A stretch of DNA of 64,000 nt, taken from NCBI GenBank assembly GCA_948144175.1, contig CANXME010001433.1:124001-188000 (forward strand). Reading direction: 5' to 3'. This document shows, piece by piece, positions 1 to 10,600 of the stretch. The stretch comes from Closterium sp. NIES-65. Its lineage: Eukaryota; Streptophyta; Zygnematophyceae; Desmidiales; Closteriaceae. Under the pieces are notes generated by a model. It was not told the DNA's origin and made no database searches. It was given only the letters and a program-made list of their open reading frames with translations. The stretch's first letter is position 1. Each line of letters begins with the position of its first letter. Position numbers and translations under genes: made by a program.

Positions 1-908
1 CCTCCTTTGAGTCCACTGCTGCGTCTGCTCTTGTTGCTGAGCTCGTCGACTTTGCTGCTCGCTGTCGTCTAGACTACCCTGCCAATCTTGTTGCTGAGTC
101 TGAGTTTGTCTGTCCTCCGTCCGTCGAGGGTGAGTGTGCCCTTGGCATGGACGTCCTTGAGGACAGGCAGGAGGAGTTCCAGTGTCTGGCTGCTGCTTCA
201 CCTCATCTCGCGTCCGTACTGCTTACCCCTGAGGGAGACCCGGATGCACTAGACATCCCGACTCCGCGCTCTTACGCGGAGGCCGTAGAGGGTCCCTACT
301 CCTCTCAGTGGCAGGCATCTATGGATGCAGAGATGGCTTCCTGGAAGTCCACAGGCACCTACGTTGACGCGGTTCCCCCTCCTGAGGTGAACATCGTCAG
401 TGGCATGTGGATCTTCAGGGTGAAGCGGCCGCCGGGTTCTCCGCCTGTCTTCAAGGCGCGGTACGTGGCTCGTGGCTTCAGTCAGCGGCAGGGAGTTGAC
501 TACTTTCCGACCTTCTCTCCCACCCCGAAGATGACCACTTTTCGGGTGCCGCTACACGTAGCCGCTCAGCGTGACTACGAGCTTCAATCCCTTGACTTCA
601 GCACTGCTTTCCTTGAGGGTAGCCTGCACGAGGAGATCTGGTTGCGCCGTCCACCTGGCTTCACTGGGACTTTCCCTACTGGCACCCAGTGGAGCCTCCG
701 ACGGCCAGTCTACGGTCTCCGCCAGGCACCGCGCGAGTGGCATGACACACTGAGGACTACACTTACGGCTCTTGGGTTTGCTCCCTCTAGTGCTGACCCG
801 TCTCTGTTTCTACGCACTGACACCTCCCTGCCGCTGTTCTACATCCTCGTGTACGTCGACGACTTGGTCTTTGCCACAGCTGACACTGCTGGACTCGCCC
901 ACGTGAAG
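1..908 (+). pseudogene. Copia RT fragment, truncated at both ends
   Basis: Open in one frame from base 3 to about 908 with no start of its own; the Met at 147 is internal. It encodes the end of the integrase-RT linker (SESTAAS-type segment), then the RT core: the SYAEAVEG-YSSQWQ entry motif, MWIFRVKRPPG, ARGFSQRQGVDY, SLDFSTAFLEG with the first catalytic Asp, and LVYVDDLVFA with the catalytic pair at about 853-864. At about 907 the sequence changes abruptly into the antiparallel gag-pol fragment A1, so the rest of RT and RNase H are absent. Closest in sequence to the RT of elements C and E in this window. The left part lies outside the window. Not functional as it stands. Confidence 0.9.
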
Positions 909-1960
909 TGGTGCCAAGGCAGAGAGGGGTGACCAAGGCGGTGGTGCCAGGGGAGAGTCTCGTGAGACAGGAGACGACACGAACAGGGGGCAGACTTAGG
1001 ACCAGACCTGGACGCTGCAGCAAACACGTGACCCGACGCAGCTACCCTACCAGGCGCAGCAACTGGAGGAGACGCAGTGGTCAGTGTGTACAGGCTCGAC
1101 CCCGGCCGACGAGTAAACGTGGCCAGGTGTCGGCCTGTCCGAGCGTCTGTGCAGTGGGTCACCCGCTGACTCGCAGGAGTGAACTGGTGAGCCCCCGCAT
1201 CCTGCAGGTCAGCACCACTCACCAAGTTCGTAGAGAACGAGGGGAGGTAAATACCAGACAGGGTGCCAGAGGGGGCCGCCGGACACGGGAGGACAGTGGA
1301 GAAGTGAGCAAGGACAGGGCCCCCAGAGGGGTCTGCCAGAGAGACTGCAACTGGCCGACCAAGCGGCGTGAGTGTAGTGCAGTCTCGAAAGAAGGAGCGG
1401 GAAGCCCCCGAGTCAAGGGTGAAGGTGTGAGAGGCCGGAGCCGACGTGGTACCTGAGAGAGCAGACTCACCCGCACCTGAGAAAGCTGACTCACTAGCAC
1501 CTAGAGCAGCAGCCGCACCTGTACCTGGAGCAAGAGACACACTAGCACCCAGAGCAGCAGCCGCACCAGCAGCTAGAGCTGCAGGATCTATACTCGGGTC
1601 AGGCGGTACGCACAGGTGACCGGCACGGTCAGCACTAGTAGGCAATGCATACATGGCAGTGAGAATAGCATCATAGTCAAGAGCAAATATATCTACCCTC
1701 TGCCTAAGCAACTCCTCCCAGTCGGGGAGCTCAGCCTGGTCGCCAAACTCGGTACGCCAGGCGTCGCTCAGACGGGCAAAGCAGCGGGACGGTGTGTGAC
1801 TAGGCGTCCCACAAGGCTGACCAGTGCGAGCACCAGTGCGAATCACGTAAGAGTAGAGAACAGAACTGAGAGACCCTCCACTCTGAGCGTACCACTCACG
1901 AAGCTGCCGGGGCGTGAGAGACGCGCGTGGGCGTCGTTGGAGCTGCATCTGGCCGCCGCC
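907..1960 (-). pseudogene. Element A1: gag C-terminal/protease/pre-integrase remnant
   Basis: On the minus strand this reads, from about 1960 downward: the LTPRQLREWY motif, the Cys/His cluster (first Cys replaced by Tyr, VIRTGARTGQPC kept), the DAWRTEF segment, an Ala/Gly spacer, protease with LDSGASRSFF, and the GAG-pre-integrase HHRLGHPS, where it stops at the inverted junction near 907. No capsid-like domain lies between the leader and LREWY, although elements C, D, E, F and G all have one. The frame is open without a stop from inside the flanking LTR (about 2944) down to the junction, about 700 codons. Integrase, RT and RNase H are missing here. Element H at 60971-62176 has the same gag-less arrangement. 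Confidence 0.85.
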
Positions 1961-2852
1961 AGTAGAAGCAGGAGCAGGAGTAGCAGCAGTAAGGCAGGCA
2001 GCCAAGCAAGCAGTAGGCAGCGCGCTAGTAAGGCAGGGGCTCACCAGTGGTGGGAAGATGAGGCCCGACGACTCGGCGACTCGGCGACTTGGCGGCACGG
2101 CGGCACTGCAGCAACTGCGGCTCGGCGGCTCGGGCGACTCGGGCGGCTCGGCTGCTTGGGCGACTCGGGCGGCTCGGCGGCTTGGCGGCTCGGCGGTACG
2201 GTTGCTCGGCAGCAGCTGCAGCTCAGCGGCTCGGCGACTCGGCGGCTCAGGCGGCTGAGGAGGCGCTGCGGCTCGGGCGGCTCGGGTGGCTCGGGCGGCT
2301 CGGGCGGCTCGGGCGGCTAGGGCGGCTCGGGTGACTCGGCGACGGGGCCAGCAGAGGCGGCGCCGGGGCCGGCAGAGGTGGAGCAGGGTCGCAGTGGCGC
2401 AGGGGCAGGTGACGGGGCCAGCAGAGGCGGGGCCGGGTCGGTGCAGGGCTGCGGGGCCGCAAGGGAGGTGGCGGGGCCGCGGTGAAGAATGGCAGCAGGG
2501 GTCGCGACGAAGGGCGGCAGGGGTCGCGACAAAGGGCGGCAGGGGCCGCGACGAAGGGCGGCAGGGGCCGCAACGAAGGGCGGGGCCGCGACGAGAGTGG
2601 CGGGGCCGCGACGAGAGATGGCGGGGCCGCGATGAGAGGTGGCGGGGCCGCGACGAGGGGCGGGGCCGCGACGTAGGGCGGGGCCGCGACGTAGGGCGGG
2701 GCCGCGACGAAAGAGGCGGGGTCGCGCGCCTCGGGGCGCGCGCCAGAAAGAAAATCGGTCGCACGCCGCGAGGCGTGCGACAGATCGAGTAGCAGCGGAA
2801 GCAGTAGTAGGGCCTTAGGAACAGTTCCCACGAGGGAACCTGCTCGATACCA
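1961..2852 (-). repeat. Leader of A1: GC-rich tandem repeats
   Basis: Untranslated leader type region between primer site and the polyprotein. It has two repeat blocks: degenerate CGGCTCGGG-type units (about 2060-2340) and 15-18-bp units built on GGGGCCGCGACG (about 2450-2715), then a short palindromic GCGCGC stretch. Next to the LTR lie the primer site (TGGTATCGAGCAGG on the minus strand, ending at 2852) and the hairpin GTTCCC/GGGAAC at 2824-2839. Confidence 0.8.
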
Positions 2853-2985
2853 TGTGAGAATTGAAACGAGAATGAATCAACTATGAAATGAGTGAGTACA
2901 AGTACTAACCCTAATTGGGTTGTACCCCCTATGGGATACCCCACTATAGTCTACACAAATGTATAAGCTATATAGCATTCTGACA
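2853..2985 (-). repeat. LTR1 (133 bp), shared by A1 and A2
   Basis: On the minus strand it begins TGTCAGAATGC and ends CAATTCTCACA (TG...CA). On its low-coordinate side is a primer site, so it is the 5' LTR of A1; on its high-coordinate side is a polypurine tract, so it is the 3' LTR of A2. It is identical over 133 bp to LTR2 (7320-7452). No target duplication flanks it, as expected in an LTR-internal-LTR-internal chain. Confidence 0.92.
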
Positions 2986-3010
2986 CACCCCCATAGGCAA
3001 AGTGGGGGAG
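2986..3010 (-). other. Polypurine tract hairpin of A2
   Basis: CCCCCA (2988-2993) and TGGGGG (3003-3008) form a six-pair stem around a 9-nt loop; on the minus strand the G-rich arm is the polypurine tract directly before the LTR. Confidence 0.7.
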
Positions 3011-3197
3011 AACAAGGGGTCACAAGACCAGTCAAGTAAAGCAAAGCAAAGCAAGCTCAGGGTGGATGACAAAGTCACCACACAGTCCGAGCACAGGGTC
3101 AAGGCCACACGGCCAGTTCACATGCAAGAGTACACACATATATATAAAGCTAGACAAGCAAGAGCAGGTATATATATATGTGAGAGTACAAGCAAGG

Positions 3198-6100
3198 TCA
3201 AGAGGAGAGCAAGTGAGGCAAGACGGGCACAAGACCCAGCAGAGTGCAGAAGCGCTGATGATCACAAGGCGGAAGTGCCTTGGTAAAGACATCAGCAGTG
3301 TTGGCCTCAGAGGCCACGTACGCAAGCCGCAACTGTCCACGCTGCTGTAGCTCACGAGCAAGGAAGTAGCGGAGAGCAATGTGCTTTGTTCTGTGCTCCA
3401 GTCGCTTCTCTCGACACAAGGCCAGCATGGCCTTGTTGTCTACGTACAGCACTGGAGGAGAACGAGGCGGCTCTCCAAGGTCGGTCAGCAGGTAGGTGAG
3501 CCAGCGAAGCTCCTGTGCAGCCATGGCCCCGGCGTAGATCTCAGCCTCACAATTGGAGCCAAGAACAGAAGACGAGCAAGTAGCCCGCCACGAAACAGAG
3601 CCGGAACCAAGGCTGAAGGTGTAACCCTGTGACGACCGCTGCGTAGCCTGGTCGTCAGCCCAAGAAGCGTCCGCGTGCCCAGTGAGGACCACTGGACTGC
3701 GCCCTCCAAGCACTAGCCCCATGCCCGACGTACTGCACAGGTAGCGCAACACCCTCTTCGCTGCAGCCATGTGCTCTGGTCGGTGTCTCCCAGGAGCAAC
3801 ATAGCGTGCGAGAATGCTAAGAGGGTATGCAAGGTCAGGTCGTGTGCAGGTCATCAGGTACATGAGGCAGCCAACAAGCTCTGGGTACGGGCCACTCGAC
3901 TCTACGGACTCATCCGAAGGCAGAGCTGAGAGCGAGTGGCGAGTAGACAGAGGAGTGGCCTGAGGCGAGGAGTACGTGAAGCCGAAGCGCTGAAGGACCT
4001 GCTGCACCATGTGTGACTGAGTCAGGGTAATGGTGCGGCGTGCTCTGTCCCGGGTGATCTGCAAGCCAAGGTAGCTGCGCAGTTCACCCAGGTCTGTGCA
4101 CGTGTGTCTCTTCTGCAGTTCAGACTTCACGTAGGCGAGTCCAGCAGTGTCAGCTGTGGCAAAGACCAAGTCGTCGACGTACACGAGGATGTAGAACGGC
4201 GGCAGAGAGTTGTCGGTGCGCAGAAACAGCGACGGGTCGGTAGTAGAAGGAGCAAACCCAAGAGCCGCAAGCGTAGTCCTCAGTGTGTCGTGCCACTCAC
4301 GTGGCGCCTGGCGGAGACCGTAAACTGGACGCTGGAGACTCCACTGGGTACCAGGAGGGAAAGACCCAGTGAGCCAGGTGGGCGACGCAGCCAGATCTCC
4401 TCGTGCAGGCTGCCCTGCAAGAAAGCTGTGCTGAAGTCAAGAGAGTGCAGCTCGTAGTCACGGTGAGCAGCAACGTGCAGCAGTACCCAAAGAGTGGTCA
4501 TCTTCGGGGTGGGGGAGAAGGTCTGAAAGTAGTCAACTCCCTGCCGCTGACTGAAGCCACGAGCCACGTAACGCGCCTTGAAGACAGGCGGAGAACCCGG
4601 CGGCCGCTTCACCCTGAAGATCTACATGCCACTGACAATGTTCGCCCCAGGAGGGGGGACAGCGTCAACGTAGGTGCCTGTGGACTTCCAGGAAGCCATC
4701 TCTGCATCCATAGCTGCCTGCCACTGAGAGGAGTAGGGACCCTCTATCGCCTCCACGTAAGAGCGCGGAGTCGGGATGTCAAGTGCATCCGGGTCTCCCT
4801 CAGGGGTAAGCAGTACGAACACGAGAAGAGGTGAAGCAGCTGCCAGACACTGGAACTCCTCCTGCCTGTCCTCAAGGACGTCCGTGCCAAGAGCACACTC
4901 ACCCCCGACGGACGGAGGACACACAGACTCAGACTCAGCGACAAGACTAGTAGCGTAGTCTAGGCGAGAATGAGCAGCAAAGTCGACGAGCTCAGCAACT
5001 AGGGCAGATGCAGCAGGGGACTCGAAAGAAGGGTAAGTGAATACAGTAGCAAGGAGACGCGTGACAGTAGGACTGGCAGCACGAAGAGAGTCCGACTCCG
5101 GGTCGGCAAGAGCAGGAAGAGAGGACTCAGGAGGAGAAGGCAAAGGGGCACGCTGAGGAATAGTGGACGGACGCAGAGACATCCGGTGCGTGCCAGGGAC
5201 AGGAGGAGGACGCTGGCGCGAACCGCGACCACTAGTGCGAGTAGTACGGACAGGCGACGCAGGGCGAGACGCACGCTCACGACGCTCAGCCAGACCTCCA
5301 GTAGGACCAGTGTAGGGAGAGGGAGCAGGCAAAGGGGAGGTAGGCTGCAACTGTAGCTAGGACGGGACAGGCTGTGGACACTCTAAGGGAGGACGAGGAC
5401 CAGTAGAAGGTGGAAGACCAAGAACCTGCTGCAGGAGTGGAACGAAGTACGGTCGAGGCCGCGTGGCGACTCCAGAAGTAGCAGGGACAGCACCAGAACC
5501 CTCAGCAAGAGCACCTGCTCCAGCAGCACCACCAGTAGCTCCAGAACCTCCAGCAGCACTAGGAGCACCCCCAGCAGGACCGCCAGCGGTAGTCTCAGCG
5601 CCAACACCCTCAGCAGCACCTCCAGTAGGAGCACCCGCTCCAGCAGCACCTCCAGGAGCTCCAGAACCTCCAGCAGCAACAGGAGCACCCCCAGCAGGAC
5701 CGCCATTGGTAGTCTCAGCGCTAACACCCTCAGCAGCACCAGCTCCAGTCGAGCCTGCACGCCCAGCAGCTCCGGTACTCCCAGGACAAGCACCTCCGGG
5801 ACCCGCGACAGCAGCACCCTCAGTAGCCGACGAACCTCCAGCACCAGCAGCACGGCTCCAGCGCCGGTCAAACCACTCGCGTAGCTTCTGTGGAGAGAGT
5901 GGCGCCCGGCGAGACGTAGCACCCAGAGAACCTCCAGGCGGACTACCTCCAGGCTCAGCACCCCCATGCTCAGCACCCCCAGGCTCAGCACCCCCAGGCT
6001 CAGCACACGCACGCGTAGCACCCCGAGGCTCAGCACCCCCAGGCTCAGCACCCCTAGGCTCAGCACCCCCAGTAGCCGAAGAACCTCCAGCACCAGCTGC

Positions 6101-6772
6101 ACGGCTCCAGCGCCGGACAAACCACTCGCGCAGCTCTTGTGGAGAGAGTGGCTCCCGACGAGACGAAGCACCCGGAGAACCTCCAGGCGGAGCACCTCCA
6201 GACTCAGCACCCCCAGGCCCGGCACCCCCAGGCTCAGCACCCTCAGGAGCACCAGAGTCACCAGTGACCTCGACAGGCTCGACTGCGTCTACCTGGGACA
6301 CACCTTAAGGGGCAGGACCCTGATGGGGGAGGGGGTCTACCTGGGGGGGACCTGGTACAAGGAAGAGCGGGGGCGGGGGGAGGGACGGAGTGCGGTAGGG
6401 GAAGAGGCGGTAGAAGGGGACCGACTTGTCGAACGTGACGTCCTGGGAGGACAGAACACGGCGAGAGGTGGGGTGGTAGGACTGCCAACCAGGCGCGTCA
6501 GGGGGGAACCCCAGGAAGACGCAAGGAGCAGCACGAGGGGACAGCTTGTCCACAGACAAGTCGTGGACAAACGCCCGAGATCCCCAGACCCGGAACGCCG
6601 ACGCATCGCCAACCTTCCCCGTCCACAGCAAGGCTGGGGAGGTCTCCGGCCTGGAGACCCTGGGGTGAAGGTTGATCTGATGCACCGCGTACCTGACCGC
6701 AAACGGCCACAGAAAATGGGGGGCAGCCGCATGCATCATAGACGTACGAGCGACGTCCATGACCGGGTCCGG
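3198..6772 (-). pseudogene. Element A2: broken integrase-RT-RNase H
   Basis: The coding part begins inside integrase (MDVARTSMMHAAAP at 6760) because a deletion joins integrase directly to the leader near 6765-6772, removing gag, protease and the catalytic integrase core. Downstream come the Pro/Gly/Ala linker with GGAEP-type repeats, RT and RNase H, ending LLSS and TGA at 3198-3200. Disabling changes: TAA at 6305-6307, TAG at 5357-5359, TAG replacing Trp at 4622-4624, and a 1-bp deletion at about 4371 that shifts the frame inside the RT segment PPGFTGSFP. The YVDD motif is intact in the shifted frame near 4175-4184. A dead copy; any movement would need proteins in trans. Confidence 0.92.
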
Positions 6773-7319
6773 GTGGAGCAGGGTCGCAGGGGCGCAGGGT
6801 CAGGTGACGGGGCCAGCAGAGGCGGGGCCGGGTCGGTGCAGGGCTGCGGGGCCGCAAGGGAGGTGGCAGGGCCGCGGTGGAGAATGGCGGCAGGGGCCGC
6901 GACGAAGGGCGGCAGGGGTCGCGACAAAGGGCGGCAGGGGCTGCGACGAAGGGCGGCAGGGGCCGCAACGAAGGGCGGGGCCGCGACGAGAGTGGCGGGG
7001 CCGCGACGAGAGATGGCGGGGCCGCGACGAGAGGTGGCGGGGCCGCGACGAGGGGCGGGGCCGCGACGTAGGGCGGGGCCGCGACGTAGGGCGGGGCTGC
7101 GACAAGGGGCGGGGCCGCGACGTAGGGCGGGGCCGCGACGTAGGGCGGGGCCGCGACGTAGGGCGGGGCCGCGACGAAAGAGGCGGGGTCGCGCGCCTCG
7201 GGGCGCGCGCCAGAAAGAAAATCGGTCGCACGCCGCGCGGCGTGCGACAGATCGAGTAGCAGCGGAAGTAGTAGTAGGGCCTTATGAACAGTTCCCACAA
7301 GGGAACCTGCTCCATACCA
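6773..7319 (-). repeat. Leader of A2: GC-rich tandem repeats
   Basis: The same GGGGCCGCGACG-based units as in A1, but with more of the GACGTAGGGCGG type (about 7060-7180). The distal CGGCTCGGG block seen in A1 and H has been lost in the deletion. Hairpin GTTCCC (7291-7296) / GGGAAC (7301-7306) lies beside the primer site. Confidence 0.8.
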
Positions 7320-7452
7320 TGTGAGAATTGAAACGAGAATGAATCAACTATGAAATGAGTGAGTACAAGTACTAACCCTAATTGGGTTGTACCCCCTATG
7401 GGATACCCCACTATAGTCTACACAAATGTATAAGCTATATAGCATTCTGACA
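7320..7452 (-). repeat. LTR2 (133 bp), shared by A2 and B
   Basis: Identical to LTR1. It is the 5' LTR of A2 (primer site on its low side) and the 3' LTR of B (polypurine tract on its high side). Confidence 0.92.
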
Positions 7453-7476
7453 CACCCCCATAGGCAAAGTGGGGGA
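7453..7476 (-). other. Polypurine tract hairpin of B
   Basis: CCCCCA (7455-7460) pairs with TGGGGG (7470-7475); same layout as at 2986-3010. Confidence 0.7.
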
Positions 7477-7664
7477 GAACAAGGGGTCACAAGACCAGTC
7501 AAGTAAAGCAAAGCAAAGCAAGCTCTGGGTGGATCACAAAGTCACCACACAGTCCGAGCACAGGGTCAAGGCCACACGGCCAGTTCACATGCAAGAGTAC
7601 ACACATATATATAAAGCTAGACAAGCAAGAGCAGGTATATATATATGTGAGAGTACAAGCAAGG

Positions 7665-10600
7665 TCAAGAGGAGAGCAAGTGAGGCAAGACGGGCACAAG
7701 ACCCAACAGAGTGCAGAAGCGCTGATGATCACAAGGCGGAAGTGCCTTGGTGAAGACATCAGCAGTGTTGGCCTCAGAGGCCACGTACGCAAGCCGCAAC
7801 TGTCCACGCTGCTGTAGCTCACGAGCAAGGAAGTAGCGGAGAGCAATGTGCTTTGTTCTGTGCTCTAGTCGCTGCTCTCAACACAAGGCCAGCATGGCCT
7901 TGTTGTCTACGTACAGCACTGGAGGAGAACGAGGCGGCTCTCCAAGGTCGGTTAGCAGGTAGGTGAGCCAGCGTAGCTCCTATGCAGCCATGGCCCCCGC
8001 GTAGATCTCAACCTCACAGCTGGAGCCGAGAACAGAAGACGAGCGAGTAGACCGCCACGAAACAGAGCCGGAGCCAAGGCTGAAGGTGTAACTCTGTGAC
8101 GACCGCTGCGTAGCCTGGTCGTCAGCCCAAGAAGCGTCCGCGTGCCCAGTGAGGACCACTGGACTCCGCCCTCCAAGCACTAGCCCCATGCCCGCTGTAC
8201 TGCACAGGTAGCGCAACACCCTCTTCGCTGCAGCCATGTGCTCTGGTCGGTGTCTCCCAGGAGCAACATAGCGTGCGAGAATGCTAAGAGGGTATGCAAG
8301 GTCAGGTCGTGTGCAGGTCATCAGGTACATGAGGCAGCCAACAAGCTCTGGGTACGGGCCACTCGACTCTACGGACTCATCCGAAGGCAGAGCTGAGAGC
8401 GAGTGGCGTGTAGACAGAGGAGTGGCCTGAGGCGAGGAGTACGTGAAGCCGAAGCGCTGAAGGACCTGCTGCACCATGTGTGACTGAGTCAGGGTAATGG
8501 TGCGGCGTGCTCTGTCCCGGGTGATCTGCAAGCCAAGGTAGCTGCGCAGTTCACCCAGGTCTGTGCACGTGTGTCTCTTCTGCAGTTCGGACTTCACGTA
8601 GGCGAGTCCAGCAGTGTCAGCTGTGGCAAAGACCAAGTCGTCGACGTACACGAGGATGTAGAACGGCGGCAGAGAGGTGTCGGTGCGCAGAAACAGCGAC
8701 GGGTCGGCAGTAGAAGGAGCAAACCCAAGAGCCGCAAGCGTAGTCCTCAGTGTGTCGTGCCACTCACGTGGCGCCTGGCGGAGACCGTAGACTGGACGCC
8801 GGAGACTCCACTGGGTACCAGGAGGGAAAGACCCAGTGAAGCCAGGTGGGCGACGCAGCCAGATCTCCTCGTGCAGGCTGCCCTGCAAGAAAGCTGTGCT
8901 GAAGTCAAGAGAGTGCAGCTCGTAGTCACGGTGAGCAGCAACGTGCAGCAGTACCTGAAGAGTGGTCATCTTCGGGGTGGGGGAGAAGGTCTGAAAGTAG
9001 TCAACTCCCTGCCGCTGACTGAAGCCACGAGCCACGTAACGCGCCTTGAAGACAGGCGGAGAACCCGGCGGCCGCTTCACCCTGAAGATCCACATGCCAC
9101 TGACGATGTTCGCCCGAGGAGGGGGGACAGCGTCAACGTAGGTGCCTGTGGACTTCCAGGAAGCCATCTCTGCATCCATAGCTGCCTGCCACTGAGAGGA
9201 GTAGGGACCCTCTATCGCCTTCGCGTAAGAGCGCGGAGTCGGGATGTCAAGTTCATCCGGGTCTCCCTCAGGAGTAAGCAGTACGGACACGAGATGAGGT
9301 GAAGCAGCTCCCAGACACTGGAACTCCTCCTGCTTGTCCTCAAGGACGTCCGTGCCAAGAACCTGCTGCAGGAGTGGAACGAAGTACGGTCGAGGCCGCG
9401 CGGCGACGCTAGAAGCAGGAGGGACAGCTCCAGAACCCTCAGCAGGAGCGCCCGCTCCAGCAATACCACCATTAGCTCCAGAACCTCCAGCAGCACCACG
9501 AGCACCCCCAGCAGGACTGCCAGCGGTAGTCTCAGCGCCAACACCCTCAGCAGCACCAGCTCCAGTCGACCCCGCAGGTCCAGCAGCTCCAGTGCTCCCA
9601 GGACGAGCACCTCCGGGACCCGCGACAGCAGCACCCTCAGCAGCCGAAGGACCTCCAGCACCAGCAGCACGCTTCTAGCGCCGGGCAAACCACTCACGCA
9701 GCTCCTTTGGAGAGAGTGGCTCCCGGCGAGACGAAGCACTCGGAGAACCTCCAGGCGGAGCACCTCCAGGCGCAGCACCCCCAGGCGTAGCACCCCTAGG
9801 CCCAACACCCCCAGGCGTAGCACCCCCAGGCTCAGCACCCCCAGACGTAGCACCCCTAGGCTCAGCACCCCCAGGCTCAGCACCCCCAGACGTAGCACCC
9901 CCAGGCCTAGCACCCCTAGGCTCAGCACCCCCAGGTACAGCACCCCCAGCCTCAGCACCCTCAGCGGCACAAGAGTCACCAGTGACCTCGACAGGCTTGA
10001 CTGCGTCTACCTGGGACACACATGAAGGGGCAGGACCCTGAGGGGGGAGGGGGTCTACCTGGGGGGGACCTGGTACCAGGAAGAGTGGGGGTGGGGGGAG
10101 GGACGGAGTGCGGTAGGGGAAGAGGCGGTAGTAGGGGACCGACTCGTCAAACGTGACGTCCTGGGAGGACAGAACACGGCGAGAGGTGGGGTGATAAAAC
10201 TGCCACCCAGGTGCGTCAGGGGGGAACCCCAGGAAGACGCAAGGAGCAGCACGAGCTGATAGCTTGTCTGCAGACAGGTCGCGGACAAACGCCCGAGATC
10301 CCCAGACCCGGAACGCCGACGCATCGCCAACCTTCCCCGTCCACAGCAAGGCTGGGGAGGTCTCCGGCCTGGAGACCCTGGGGTGGAGGTTGATCTGATG
10401 CGCCGCGTACCTCACCGCAAACGGCCACAGAAAATGGGGGGCAGCCGCATGTATCATAGACGTACGAGCGACGTCCATGACCATGCCAATGCGGCGCTCA
10501 GCAATCCCATTTTGCTGCGGTGAGTCCGGAAGAGTGAAGGTCTGACGGATGCCCCGTGCACGACAGTAGGCACGCAGAAGGCCAGAGGAGAACTCTCCAC

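Noticed and set aside
147-932. Complete 261-residue gene starting at 147
   Set aside because: The frame is open from base 3 and the Met is internal to a copia RT segment; the end is a junction artefact.
3002-3379. Short frames on both strands in the 3' UTR of A2 (and the same at 7469-7846)
   Set aside because: They lie in UTR or in antisense to RNase H and owe their similarity to element copy number.
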